Of a stretch of 64,000 bases of DNA, positions 20,403 through 32,960 are shown piece after piece. The translations under genes and the position numbers were made by a program. The notes below the pieces were generated by a model that worked only from the letters and a program-made list of their open reading frames with translations, made no database searches and was not told the origin of the DNA. Every line of letters starts with the position of its first letter. Positions within the stretch are counted from its first letter, which is position 1. The DNA comes from Odiellus spinosus (Eukaryota > Arthropoda > Arachnida > Opiliones > Phalangiidae): contig OY987227.1 in assembly GCA_963920705.1 (NCBI GenBank), forward strand, positions 3,636,143 to 3,700,142. The letters run 5' to 3'.

Positions 20403-21005
20403 GCCTTCGTCCCGGCCGCTTCGGCCTTCGACCCGACGGCCAGCCCCTTCGACCCGACGGCCAGCCCCTTCGACCCGACGGCCAGCCCCTTCGACCCGAC
20501 GGCCAGCCCCTTCGACCCGTCGGCCAGCTCCCTCGACCCGACGGCCAGCCCCTTCGACCCGACGGCCAGCCCCTTCGACCCGACGGCCAGCCCTTTCGAC
20601 CCGACGGCCAGCCCCTTCGACCCGACGGCCAGCCCCCTCGACCCGACGGCCAGCCCCTTCGACCACGGCCAGACCCGACGGCCAGCTCCCTCGACCCGAC
20701 GGCCAGCCCCTTCTACCCGTCGGCCAGCTCCCTCGACCCGACGGCCAGTCCTTTCGACCCGACGGCCTGCCCCTTCGACCCGTACTAGTTTACGGAGCAC
20801 CCCCTTAACAATCAAACCTGATGCCCTTCGACCCGACGGCCAGCTCCTTCGACCCGACGGCCAGCCCCTTCGACCCGACGGCCAGCCCCCTCGACCCGAC
20901 GGCCAGCCCCTTCGACCCGACGGCCAGCCAGTTCGACCCGACGGCCAGCCCCTTCGACCCGACGGCCAGCTCCCTCGACCCGACTGCCAGCCCCTTCCAC
21001 CCCCC
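20403..21005. repeat. 21-bp minisatellite (CTTCGACCCGACGGCCAGCCC)
   Basis: GC-rich 21-bp units that read FDPTASP in one frame and keep that frame for over 100 codons. Translated periodicity comes from the 21-bp period (7 codons), so long ORFs appear on both strands. It continues after a spacer at 21455-22200 with diverged units (GACGCTGAGCCC, GACCGTGTGCCC). Confidence 0.9.
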
Positions 21006-21454
21006 TCCCCCCACCTGTCCGTGCGCAGGGTGGGGGTAGTGTTCCATCCTTGTCGTGGTGAGGGGGCCCGAGTTCTAGGATCCGTCCTAGTTCCGCGAAT
21101 TGGAACACGGCCGTCTCGCCCACACCCGGCCGACTTGCAGGGCCCGTCCTGGGCCCTGGCAGCTCCCTCTGCCTTTGGGTCGGTCTTGTTGGGTCACGGT
21201 TACATTACGGAGGCCGTATGGCACTGCTGTGTGGGTTCTCGTCGCCAAGCCATATACCTTTCCTTCTGCTGCCTTAGCCTCCTCACGTGTGTGCGGGAGC
21301 ACTGGTCTGGGGTTCTTCGGTTCCCGTTGTTTGGCCTTGTTACCCGTTCCGGGCACGGTTTCGCGTGCGGCACTTTAGGGACAAATGATAGCCACACGTA
21401 TTGGCGGGGGTGTAGTGTACTAGTTTACGGAGCACCCCCTTAACAATCAAACCT
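21006..21454. other. GC-rich spacer in the minisatellite, flanked by a 38-bp direct repeat
   Basis: Unique-looking sequence of about 400 bp. TACTAGTTTACGGAGCACCC and the following 21 bases occur at about 20783-20822 and again at 21418-21457, so the spacer and part of the array sit between two exact copies. No gene recognised. Confidence 0.65.
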
Positions 21455-22200
21455 GATGAGCCCCTTCCACCCGTCGGCCAGCTCCCTCGACCCAACGGCC
21501 AGCCCCTTCTACCCGTCGGTCAGCCCCTTCTACCCGTCGGCCAGCCCCTTCTAACCGTCGGCCAGCCCCTTCTACCCGTCGGCCAGCCCCTTCTTCCCGT
21601 CGGCCAGCCCCTTCGACCCGACGCTGAGCCCCTTCGACCCGATGGCCAGGCCCTTCGACCCGATGGCCAGCCCCTTCGACCCGATGGCCAGCCCCTTCGA
21701 CCCGACGCTAAGCCCCTTCGACCCGACGCTGAGCCCCTTCGACCCGACGCTGAGCCCCTTCGACCCGACGCTGAGCCCCTTCGATCCGACGCTGAGCCCC
21801 TTCGACCCGACGCTGAGCCCCTTCCACCCGCACGTGAGCCTCTTTCACTCGACCGTGTGCCCCTTCCACCCGATTGCGTGCCCCTTCGAACCGATTGCGT
21901 GCCCCTTCGACCCGATCTTGAGCCCCTTCGACCCGATCTTGAGCCCCTTCGACCCGATCTTGAGCCCCTTCGACCCGATCTTGAGCCCCTTCGACCCGAC
22001 CTAGAGCTCCTTCGACTCGACCTTGTGCCGATTCGACCCGACCGTGTGCACGTTCGACACGACCGTGTGCACCTTCGACACGACCGTGTGCCCCTTCGAC
22101 CCGACCGTGTGCACGTTCGACACGACCGTGTGCACCTTCGACACGACCGTGTGCCCCTTCGACCTGACCGTATGCCCCTTCGATCTGTTCGTTAGCGCCT
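21455..22200. repeat. 21-bp minisatellite, right block
   Basis: Successive homogenised blocks of the 21-bp unit: CCCGTCGGCCAG, then GACGCTGAG, then GATCTTGAG, then GACCGTGTG. Block-wise homogenisation indicates local unequal exchange. Confidence 0.9.
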
Positions 22201-22209
22201 GCGAAGTTG

Positions 22210-23035
22210 CCGCCTAATCAACAAATACCAAAAAATACCAATAATACAAAACAATACCAATAATACGAAACAATACCAATAATACAAAACAATACCAATA
22301 ATACAAAACAATACCATTAATACAAAACAATACCATTAATACAAAACAATACCATTAATACAAAACAATACCATTAATACAAAACAATACCATTAATACA
22401 AAACAATACCATTAATACAAAACAATACCATTAATACAAAACAATACCATTAATACAAAACAATACCAATAATACAAAACAATACCAATACAAAAATACC
22501 CATAATACAAAAAAATACCCATTATACAAAAAAATACTCATGTTACAAAAAAATACCCATAATACAAAAAATACCCATAATACAAAAAATACCCATAATT
22601 ACAAAAAATACCCATAATACAAAAAAATACCCATAATACAAAAAAATACCCATAATACAAAAAAATACCAATAATACAAAAAATACCAATAATACAAAAA
22701 AATACCAATAATACAAAAAAATACCAATAATGCAAAAAATACCAATAATACAAAAAATACCAATAATACAAAAAATACCAATAATACAAAAAATAACAAT
22801 AATACCAAAAAATAACAATAATACAAAAAATAACAATAATACAAAAAATAACAATAATACAAAAAATAACAATAATACAAAAAAATAACAATAATACCAA
22901 AAATAACAATAATACCAATAATACCAAAAAAATACCAATAATACCAAAAAAATACCAATAATACCAAAAAAATACCAATAATACCAAAAAAATACCAATA
23001 ATACCAAAAAAATACCAATAATACCAATATAAATA
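22210..23035. repeat. AATACCAATAATACAAAA microsatellite, right arm
   Basis: Reverse complement family of 17100-17720, longer here. Unit variants (ACCATT, CCCATA, AACAAT, ACCAAT) are clustered in blocks. Open frames of up to 188 codons on the minus strand are artefacts. Confidence 0.9.
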
Positions 23036-23250
23036 ATAAAAAAAAAAAAATATTTTAAAACCACTAGGAAGTGGTTTTAAAATATTTTCACATGCTCTTT
23101 CCAAGTGCGGCCTCCCCGTGGCGAGAGTGGATAACGTTACTTTTAAAGGTGTCTATTTATCATAGAACCTTTAAATCTAACGGCTAACAGCACTTGAATT
23201 ATGATATTAGTTATGCTAAAAGTAGAGTAAATATTTAAATTTATCCCATA

Positions 23251-23687
23251 CAGGATGACCAGGGAAAACTGGAAATTCTATAGGAAAAATAGGAAAGTTA
23301 AAGGAGAATTATATGAGAGAATAGGGTTGAAAATCTAAAATTATAGGAAATATAGAATAAATAATAACGAAAATATAGGAAATATAGGATAAACGCGAAT
23401 TTATAAGAAAATATAGGATATCTTTTAATACGCCGTTGATTTAACATTTCTACCACATATTTATCGCTATTAGATTTTCTTGAAAATCTCTTCCGTTTTT
23501 GAATCGATGCCTTTGGTGGGAATTTTTTACTATCGAGAAATTTAAAATTATACTTTTATTTGAAAATGAATAACCTGATAACCGGAAAAAGTGGAAAAAT
23601 AGGAAAATATAGGAGTAAACCTTGAATTATAGGAATTTATAGGAAGGCATTGAAAAAATAGGAAATATATGAAGTCTGGTCACTCTG
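23251..23687. mobile_element. 437-bp MITE in the right foldback arm
   Basis: Ends CAGGATGACCAG and CTGGTCACTCTG form an inverted repeat with two mismatches. Flanks CCCATA (23245-23250) and CCCGTA (23688-23693) look like a 6-bp target duplication with one change. The left foldback arm at about 16880-16895 has the uninterrupted sequence. The interior is a repetitive AATATAGGAAAA-type sequence. Confidence 0.7.
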
Positions 23688-24706
23688 CCCGTATAAAAAT
23701 GTAATGTTCCCATTTAATATTATTTTAATTATTATTTAAGCGTATTAATGGATTCAGTGTTGTTTAAATTCAACTTACCGTAATTTTCTACTCCATTTAT
23801 TATTTTTAAGTTGAAAAATTGTACGCAAAAATCTGTTCATAGAAGTCAATCGAAAACCAAGAACCAAAACCCAAACTTGTAGCGAGAAACAACAATATTT
23901 TTCCATCCCACCTTAGTTTTCCTCTACTCTAAAGAATTTAGATATGGGCAGATCAATTAAAACCTCGCAAGCTCCAATTAGCCTCCAACAAGGTGTATCA
24001 AATTAACCCACCAATACTCTTCAGACTTTATTTCAGATTTAAGATATCCCCTTTGCTAATGATTCAAGAATAGAATCAAGAGATCTCCTCGAACTTTCTT
24101 AGAGTCCCAACTTCTTTGTTCTTTAGAAGTTAAAATTGCAAGGAAAATGGTTTCCACTAGCGGAAGGGTTAATGAATTATATTTCTTAACAAGATTTTAG
24201 AAATAACAGTTGTTTAAAGGCCCTATCTGCTCTGAAAGTTGCCCATTTAAAATGCTCGTCCCTTACAGCCTAGCTTTGATTGAAGAATTTGCTATGGTCA
24301 ACGTCGTCTGCTAAGCTAGAAAAGAAGGCGAGTTTAAAGGGGATCCCAGATAGTTCCTTTAAAACACGTTTGTCAAAGATATTGATCTTGAACGGTGTTA
24401 TCGGTCAAGTTAGAGCACCTGGCGTATCGTAAGAGTAACATCAGCTGACAATAGAGGAAAAATATAACATTAGGGTCTATATAGTCCCACCCTGTGTGGT
24501 TATTTCTTCCTCCAAATGTCACGGTATTATACTTCAAAAAAATGTAAGTTTGCACCACACGCGAAACCACATTACTCTTCATCCCTATGATATGATAAGA
24601 GATCGAGGTTAATTTTAATTAAACACGTGCTGAAACTTGAGAATTTATATGGCTTTTGTTTCTCCTGCCTGCGATACGCCATTCAATTTCATCGCCTCAG
24701 AGTCGC

Positions 24707-25640
24707 TCAGCTCAAGTTCAGGTGTTTTTTTAAAAAATTTCCTCAAATCAAGCTTTAGCTCACAGTTTTCCTTTTTTGGTACTACCTCGCTCAAATCTAG
24801 CTCGGCCTCTTGTAAATGAGGTAAGCCCGCGCTGAAATATAAGCTGATGCTGGGAGCAAATTTTTAAACCCAATCTCGCATACTTAATAATTCCGACCAA
24901 GATGAGGTTTCATTTCCTTTTATAACTCTGTCGCGAATTCATTTGCAAAGTTTTAGATCTGGAGAATAGTCACTTTGTTACTTCCTACCTACTGTTTGGC
25001 GTTAGAGGACGCTTATGAACGCCATGATCTTTATCCATTAAGATAGGTGTCTATCTATAGCTACAAATAATAGAAATCATAGAGTTGTGAATATTTAAAC
25101 TTGTTCATTTCCTGATAATTTAATCTTGTGGACAATTTTTTTTAACATAGTATAAATAAGGTAAGTGGCGCGCTCCAAAATAATTCGATTATCCCCTCTA
25201 TTGTGGAAGTAAAACATTCCCCTGCTAAACACTCAATAATTATTAAAAAAAACTTATAATTATCCTCTATATTGGGAGAAATATTTTATGTAAAATCTTG
25301 TAGCTCTAAAATATATTTTCTTAGTAAATACTAGACCTAGTTCATAATGTTCATATAGAAAATTTTTACTGCTATAGCAAACCACGGTACTATAAAGAGG
25401 TGGTCACTGGTTACTCATCGGCTTGCACCTAAGAAAATTACTAAGATTAACCTTCAAAGCTGTCAAAACATAATACATTGATATTCCCACGCTTCGCTTT
25501 AATCGCTTAAACTAATACCAAATGTATAGTTCAAATCATATAGCCCAAAACTAAAACTAAAAGTGAAAAACATAAACCCCCGAATCTCAGCCCTGATTAG
25601 ACTGGACTCGCTGTTGGGCTGTTTTAAGAATTCTCTACCT
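24707..25640. other. no gene seen; one dispersed GCTC-rich repeat
   Basis: 24707-24825 (CTCAGCTCAAG...CCTCGCTCAAATCTAGCTCGG...TGAGGTA) resembles 51640-51725, a dispersed repeat. The remainder is AT-rich and featureless. Confidence 0.5.
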
Positions 25641-25679
25641 TTAAAGTTTTAACTAAAGTCTAAATTAATAATTTAAGTT

Positions 25680-25857
25680 AAAAGAAATAGTTTATTAAAT
25701 AAATGTGTTTAGGAGAGCTTTCGGACGTACTAGACTACTAGTGAGTAGTGACTCCCTTTTCAATTCTTTTGTACTCTAACAACAAAATTTACAAAAATAA
25801 CAGAAATACGACCGAAAGCTCTCCTAAAAACGTTTATTTAATAAACGGTTTCTTTTT
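25680..25857. mobile_element. 178-bp hairpin MITE
   Basis: Arms of about 43 bp: AAGAAATAGTTTATTAAATA...AGGAGAGCTTTCGG at the left and its near complement CCGAAAGCTCTCCT...TTTAATAAACGGTTTCTT at the right, with an 80-bp middle. Non-coding. Confidence 0.75.
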
Positions 25858-25972
25858 TTGTCTCGATTCTAGTGAATTATTTGAATATTATTGTACAATA
25901 CTTGGGTTTGTACAGTACTTGTAGGTAGGACTAGGACGTATGTATTTGAAAAAAGAAAATGCCTTTTAGTGG

Positions 25973-26006
<34 letters not shown>

Positions 26007-26326
26007 ATTTATTTGGCCCCCTCCCATTTGAAAAAGGTATGAATTTGAAAATAAATTTCAATGTAGGAACAAAACCGAAAAAAATTATCACACCCTCCCC
26101 CCAATCTGAAAAACGTTCCTACGCCCCTGAACGCGTTTGGGATTAAACCTCGTATTATTCGTGTAATTAATTGAAGTAATTTAAATATCGAAGTCACCGT
26201 GGTTAATAAATTTAATGTAAAAGATTCCCTCGACACCGTATTTAATGTTATAGTCGCCCCAACGAAAGAAGAGCCCTGAGAAAAACGTCCGAAATGGGGT
26301 CGCCACCATCGACCCCATAGTTATTA
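25858..26326. other. no gene seen; poly-A tract
   Basis: Contains an A run of about 33 bases (25972-26004) and a short palindrome ATGGGGTCG-CCACCAT-CGACCCCA near 26294-26316. No coding sequence supported. Confidence 0.5.
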
Positions 26327-26968
26327 ATCAACTTGTTTTTCTCTTGCGATATCTGTCTGCAATATCGTCTGCTATCGAGATTGAGTGGATAAGTTCGGTG
26401 TTATAGAACGTCGGCTTTTTGCAGTGTATATGCTGTTATATTTTGTTTAATGCGATCAAGTATTCTGCATAATTCATAACATAACGAAACAACATTAGAA
26501 AGTACACCAGTACTAGTTTTTTGTTTATTACGATTAACCTCTGAATTTAAAAACATTGAATATTTAAGGAAAGACACCATTAGTGAAAAAACATAAATAT
26601 AATCAAAAATTAATGTAATTGTCTTAGAATTCAAGCACTCTTTGCCCGTTTAGTTCGAATATTCATCGGAGTCTTCGCTGTCATCTTGCATGTTGATAAT
26701 AAGAGGTTCAATCGCGGTTTCGATGATGGGATCTTTTTCCCAGTACTCTTCAAGTACCTTTTCCACATGCATAATCGCGTTGGTCCAGTTTTCCGGTGTA
26801 ACACGTTCTATGGCCTTTACTGTGGTATCTTTGACCGTCGATAGTTTGAAACCAGAATTCTCCTTGGCAACTTCGTTCTTCACTTGTGCCCATATCAACT
26901 CAATATGGTTAAACTGGCAATGGTACGGTGGAAATCTCACCACTTTGTGACATCTACTTTCAGCTCTT
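26327..26968 (-). pseudogene. inverted partial copy of the DDE transposase 3' half
   Basis: The minus strand encodes PPYHCQFNHIELIW, with the third catalytic acid, then the helical C-terminus to the stop at 26650. Its non-coding tail continues to 26327. It is nearly identical to 33300-33931 in inverted orientation and stops within the gene, so it is a fragment placed head to head with the main copy. The two form 630-bp inverted ends around the interrupted gene. Confidence 0.8.
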
Positions 26969-28383
26969 GATTAAAATGTGAAATTCATTCCGCTTAACTA
27001 AAAAAACAAACGAAACCACGGGTAATTGAATATTTTATCTAAAATAAATATTTAAAACGTTTGACAATTTTATCGCTTATGGTATTAAACTATTAATCAA
27101 TGGGAGTGTGCAGCTCATAGTTAGTTAACCATGCCGAAATGTAGTAGAGGCTCAACTATCCACCGCCAGGCAAGAATAATTATATCTAATGTGGCCAGTT
27201 ATTTTGAAAGAGAGCGCAACGAAAAACGTGTGTTGCATCCGGTTGAACAGGTTCAAGTTCGCACGGCAGAATATCGTGCAACTGGTGTAAGTTGTACAAC
27301 GGTTAAAAGGATTGAGAAGGAAGTGAAAGATGCCGAACAGATATGAAAGTCATACGCCGAGGTTGCCCAGAGTCCCGGGAAGTCTAGAAGCCGTTCATCC
27401 CCCGTAACTGAGGTAGATAGCTTTCAGCTTGAAGCCATTAGACGTCGAGTACATCAATTCTACTTAGACAAAGAGCTCCCCACTGTAGAGAAATTACTGG
27501 AATCCCTTCGACAAGTCGACGATATGACGCAAGAAGCCATTTTCAGCGGTGGTCGTGAATCATAACGACAAGTACTTAAAAATCAACTTGGTTTCGAGTA
27601 TAAAAAGGTCGATAGTCGCAAGCATCTTATGGAAAGAACCGACGTCGTGGCTCGCCTTCGGCAATTTCTAAAAACGGTAAAAGGTATGGATTTGAAGGAC
27701 AACGTTATTTTTATTGACGAGACGTGGGTGAATGAAAACCATAGGGTATCGCAATGTTGGCAGTCGGACGATATATCTGGTCCGAAAGTCCCTTCTGATA
27801 AAGGAAAGAGACTTATTGTACTTCACGCGGGTTCCTCGAAAGGTTTTGTGAAGAATGGACTCTTGATATTCCCATCTAAATCGGGCCTTACAGACTATCA
27901 TGCCGACATGAAAATGCGACCATCTTCATGGACAACGCGTCATATCACTCGGTTATTGTAGACAAAGCACCTACCACGGTATATTCCCATTGCGCCGAAT
28001 CCCATTAGACCGAATTCCCATTAGACCGAATTCCGCCCAAGATTTCGATGAAATTAGCCAAACGGCGGGTTTAATATTCTCCTAAACGACCGACGCGATA
28101 TTCTAACTGACCTCTCGCAAAAAATGAATATATGTATATTTTCTACTCCTCTTGTTTTTTAATAAAGGCGTTTTAATGTATTTTAAGACCATTGTATATG
28201 TCATTATATAAGTAGCAAAAATTATAAGAAAGACTTTGCGGGATATACAAGGGTTTCAAATGTGTACAGTTTCACATTTAAAGTTAAATTTCTGTGATTT
28301 AAAATTGTTTTGTTATTCTAAACATTACATTTCGCTTAATAATTTACCAAATATTTGGTTAGGTTAGGTTAGGTTAGAATAGG

Positions 28384-29311
28384 ATTATACAAAAACGTTC
28401 TTTTGCTTCGCACTTCAAAAAAGTGCATTTATAGGTAAGAATTTCAAACCCGTGAAGGGACAGAAATTATAAATTCACAGTGAAAGAAATATGAAAGTCA
28501 CAGTCTAAGAAATCATAAAGCTATAATTATTATACAAAAACGTTGTTTTGCTTCGTACTTCAAAAATGTGCATTTAAAGGTTAGAATTTCAAACCCGTGA
28601 AGGGACAGAAATTATAAATTCACAGTGAAAGAAATATGAAAGTCACAGTCTAAGAAATCATAAAGCTATAATTATAATAATTAATATGAATAAAAAATTT
28701 ACAAAAAAATGACGTATAAATTCGGCCTATCGAAACTTTTACTTATGTAGATTTAATGATTAGAAACTTTATAAAGAGGCGAATGTTTCCTTTTACTAAC
28801 TGAAAACTGCAACCATCCATCCTAACAACTAAACATTTTAAAAACGCGGGCAGGAACTATTTGGTATTATGCTATTGTACCTTTCCACGCATAGTTGGCT
28901 TTTAGTTACCCTTACCAAGAGTGAATTCTACAACAGAATGATTTCTGCATAATTAAAAGTTTCGATAGGCCGAATTTATACGTCATTTTTTTGTAAATTT
29001 TTTATTCATATTAATTATTATAATTATAGCTTTATGATTTCTTAGACTGTGACTTTCATATTTCTTTCACTGTGAATTTATAATTTCTGTCCCTTCACGG
29101 GTTTGAAATTCTAACCTTTAAATGCACATTTTTGAAGTACGAAGCAAAACAACGTTTTTGTATAATAATTATAGCTTTATGATTTCTTAGACTGTGACTT
29201 TCATATTTCTTTCACTGTGAATTTATAATTTCTGTCCCTTCACGGGTTTGAAATTCTTACCTATAAATGCACTTTTTTGAAGTGCGAAGCAAAACAACGT
29301 TTTTGTATAAT
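28384..29311. mobile_element. 928-bp foldback element
   Basis: Near-perfect inverted arms of about 355 bp, each made of two tandem copies of a 165-bp unit (ATTATACAAAAACGTT, GCTTCGCACTTC, AAACCCGTGAAGGGACAG, AAGTCACAGTCTAAGAAATC), around a 210-bp loop. The GTGAAGGGACAGAAATTAT motif and TATAC ends link it to the 505-bp elements at 42807 and 46647. Confidence 0.85.
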
Positions 29312-30174
29312 TTGTGTTTGCTTTTGGAAAAATTAAACACTTGTAAATCAATTAACCCATTTTTTTTAATTTAGTGGTAGGAATTAAAATTGCAAATTTA
29401 CAAGTTTAAATTGAAATGATTTAATATATATGATTATTTTATATTGTACAAACTTTATAATCGGTTATTGTTGTTCTAAATTATGGGGCCCTATAACTGT
29501 GGTTTAAGATTAAATATCCTATGGTGCACGCGACATCTTTTTTAATCTCGATCGCAGCACGTTATTCGATCTTTTTAAAAGTAAATTGATTAAGTTCTTG
29601 TTTTTGCCATATTCAAAAATATTCCCTCGAGCTCCCGCAGAACGAACACGTCAATACTCTCAGCATAAAACTATAGTTCTTAAATTTCATTTCACACAGT
29701 TTAATTCAGAAGTGCTTTCGATTTAGATGAATATTAACATCGCTTAAGCCGTTGTTTTCATTTTGATGGTTTATACCGTTTAATTTTCATTTTTCACTTA
29801 GATTTAAAATGAAACCATTCAGTTTATTTGCCGGTTAATGAAAATTATTAACAACACTTAATAAATACTGGTCTGCCATGGTGCACCTCATGGGCTATTA
29901 GATTAATAGTTTTGACCTAATTAATTGGTACCCTTTTAAAATAGCTTTGAACTCACTCGTTTTCCTGTGAGGACGCGTTACACGACGCGCACAAATAATG
30001 GTGGACTGACGCGCACAATTAAAGATTGAAATGTATACAGAATACTGGTCGCTGACGTCTCGTCATCGCGTGATTTCGAATCATCTGATTGCCCGGTTAG
30101 ATTTTATTTTGTACATGGCGATCAAGCCTTTTTCTTACTCCGTATATTTAACCTCAATTTAAAAATTATGACCT
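29312..30174. other. no gene seen
   Basis: AT-rich sequence with no ORF or clear repeat, inside the 5.17 kb element. Confidence 0.5.
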
Positions 30175-30357
30175 CTCGCTTTTAAGTCTCCAGTCCAACC
30201 TCAGGATACCAGTAAGTAGGAAAATATATAATTGGTACCATGACGCGGCATACGCGGGCATGGCAACTAAAAGGAATTTAAAGTTTTCTTAAAATTGAGT
30301 ACACATGGGACCGATTTATAAAAAAAAGGAAGTCCATGTGCAAGAAGAACTATTACA
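30175..30357 (-). repeat. fragment of an LTR related to 55177-60418
   Basis: CCATG-CG-TACGCGGGCATGGCAACTAAAAGGAA...TTTTCTTAAAATT...ACACATGGGACC...CATGTGCAAGAA...TTACA matches the end of the LTRs at 55808 and 60418 with about 80 percent identity by eye. The other end and any internal region are not recognisable, so it is a solo or truncated LTR. Confidence 0.75.
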
Positions 30358-32960
30358 AATCTAACCTCCGACCTCGCGCTAGCTAGATACGCGTATCGGA
30401 AGACCTAAAAGAAAAAACACCCTACGACTGTAATTGTTCTGGGGGGGGGGGCGGAGTCTCTGCCGTTTACAAATAAACGTATTTACGAATTAAAGGGTAG
30501 GAGTCAAAGATTTTAAAGGTTATATAAGAAAATATAAATAAAGTCCGAATTTGCCGTTACATATAATATGATGACTCTTTCTTTGTTTCCATCCATGTAT
30601 TCATCCACTACGCTTAGTTTAGAATAAGAACGACGAAAGCGGCATAACGATGTTATACCTCAATAGCGCCATGGCTCTGGAAGATTCGCTTCAATTCCGA
30701 ACTCGTCAATTATAAGAGAAAAGGGTGTTACCAAGGGATTACTAGCTAAAGGGATATTGGCTAATTCGAATGATAAAATATACTAGCCTGACGTGACCTT
30801 ACTAGCGTTGTTTTAATCTGCTAACTTAAAGATAACGAAAAGTGATTACCATGAACATCCACTAAGATACTAAAATATCTACTCGAGAATTAACGAGACG
30901 ATCGAGACCAGAATAAACATTAAACTTTATTATTACAAGTATAATTCTCATAAATTCAAAGAGCCCTGCAAAAAAAGCAAACGAAGTCGTAAAAACAACA
31001 TCGCGTTAAAGAACATATTTGCAAAAAACTATGCCAAGTCCTCCGCACTGTTCCTAAAGAAACGTAAGTCTTCCTTTACTCTGCTGTCCAAGAGATGTAC
31101 AGGATGATGGCCCCAGGCATCTATCCACTACTTGTCCTCTACTTGGCCTATCCTAATCCTTGAAGGCTAAGACATTCTAGGCGTCACCACGGAACTTCCA
31201 CCTCTGCAGCAGGCTAGAGACGTCAACTTTTTTTTTTTTACACGATGTTGAACGCATGAATGACAGAGAGCTCTAGAATGTGTTCTATCCATAGGCGCAA
31301 ATGACTTTTATCTCTCGAAAAACTACGTCGACTTCCCTTAAAAAACGGATTTGGCCTACTGGCGATAGGCCAACTGAAAAACGTATTTACATCCCATTGT
31401 AAGAATTGGACGACGAGTCCGAAAGTTCGTTATGTCGAACACATGATAGTACCGAAAGTTCGAATACTCAAAAGGGGCTGACTTCGCGTCGACTGCAACT
31501 AAATCAGACTGAGACTGTTGCACTCTACTAACGTAACCTTACCTATAATATTATAAGAGGAATGGGTTAGAGCAAGTGTTTAACTAGTTGGAGGGATGAC
31601 GTAGTTCGAGTGATTAACTAACGTAACCTTACCTAAAATATTACAAGAAGGGCAAGGAAACAAAATGTCCTTTCGAGGTTGTGAACTATCGATAAAGATT
31701 CCACTTGAGATTATGTACATGAAGATTACGGTCTATCAAGATTGTGTTGCATCGACATTATGTTCTGTCGAGATTGCGTCCCATCGAGATTATATCCCAT
31801 CGATATTGTGTCCTATCGCGCGTGTGTCCAATTTTGTTCTTATATCCGTATCCTTTCTAGACTCCTTTAAATTCTGCAGCATCATTTAAATTTCCCGCCA
31901 ACTTTTATAACTAAATCAATTTATTGTACGTCTGTCTCAGAGTCCATTTTCTAAGACATTTCAAAATATCACCGTTATATACCATTTGGGCTAATGTATA
32001 ATACCCAAGTTTATGTACCCTGCGGCTTATAATCATTGATAAAAAAAATTCAATACGCACTATAAACGTTAAAAACACTGTTTTGCATTTGACTCAATAC
32101 GTAGAATTCTAGGCATCGTCCTATATCTTTTAAACCAAAACATATATCGTTTGTATCTCTCGCGTTCTGCTTTATTATTTATATTTAATTAGACACAAGT
32201 TTTTTATTCAACTGCATACACCAACGTTATCTTTTTATCCGTCTTCCTATCCAACGTAATCAAAGCTACTGTTATTCAGTCTTAGTATTCAACATAATAA
32301 AAGTATAATAAAAATATAATAGAACACCCTTGTAAATCTAACACATTTCTCTCTTTCTAATGCAAACTCCCAATGAAACGCCGTCTTTCACGGTGTTTCA
32401 ACCTTATCTACAGCTTTTGTTATCTCAGTCTTAGTATTCATCCGAAACGTATAGAAAAATATAGAGTACCCCCACGAGCCTAACAAATTTTTCTCTCTCG
32501 AATGCAAACACTCAATGAAACGGACTCGCGGTCGGACGAAGAAGAAGAAGGAGAAAACCTCAGTTATCATTGACAAAAAAGATTCCACCTCATAAGACAA
32601 ATCTCCATAGACTTTTCTAATGAAATTTTGAGACACCTATAAATAAAACAGGCCAGCTGGCCTGTTTTTAATAGAGGGTTTTTAATATGGAAATTTGAAT
32701 AGCAAATACCCTAAAATTGCAGTTGAATCATTTTTACGCAATGAATATGACCTAAAAATATAAAGAAAAATCGGCAATTTTATTTTTAAAGTTAAATTTC
32801 TGTGATTTAAAAATGTTTTGTTATTCTAAACATTATATTTTGCTTAATAATTTACCAAATATTTGGGTTTAGTGCTCATTTCACTAGGCCATTAAATTAT
32901 TAAAAGTCAATCAGATTTCTTGCTTCCAAAGATTGAATCTTTGCGTTGCCGGGAATTTTT
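30358..32960. other. no gene seen; short repeats
   Basis: Contains a G run (about 30441-30450), a copy of the TAACTAACGTAACCTTACCTA repeat family (31530-31650) also seen near 43500 and 46100, a 22-bp ATCGAGATTNTGTCCC-like minisatellite (31690-31830), and an approximately 150-bp imperfect direct duplication (about 32260-32400 and 32420-32530). None is coding. Confidence 0.55.

Larger units (their letters stand above)
16319..24706. mobile_element. 8.4 kb foldback-type element with minisatellite arms
   Basis: Long inverted arms: 16319-17740 matches the reverse complement of about 22205-24706, from GCGACTCTGAGG at the outer ends through unique sequence (16390-17050), ATATTTTAAAACCACTTCC, a TATTGGTATTTTTT microsatellite, and a 21-bp GTCGAAGGGGCACA minisatellite. 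The middle (17900-22200) is tandem arrays and non-coding sequence. Composite arms of simple repeats with no transposase resemble Drosophila Foldback (FB) elements. The right arm is longer because of a later insertion (23251-23687) and additional sequence at about 23700-24160. No clear target duplication was seen. Confidence 0.75.

Noticed and set aside
20325-21443. 372-codon Pro/Ser/Asp-rich open frame
   Set aside because: Seven-codon periodicity comes from the 21-bp minisatellite; overlapping long frames occur on the opposite strand, and it runs into a non-coding spacer.
22538-23104. Hydrophobic 188-codon open frame resembling a membrane protein
   Set aside because: Entirely an AATACCAATAATACAAAA microsatellite; overlapping versions exist in other frames.
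28355-28382. Telomere end
   Set aside because: Only three to four TTAGG units, embedded in a transposable element with further sequence on both sides; the same for 40626-40650 and 58098-58124.
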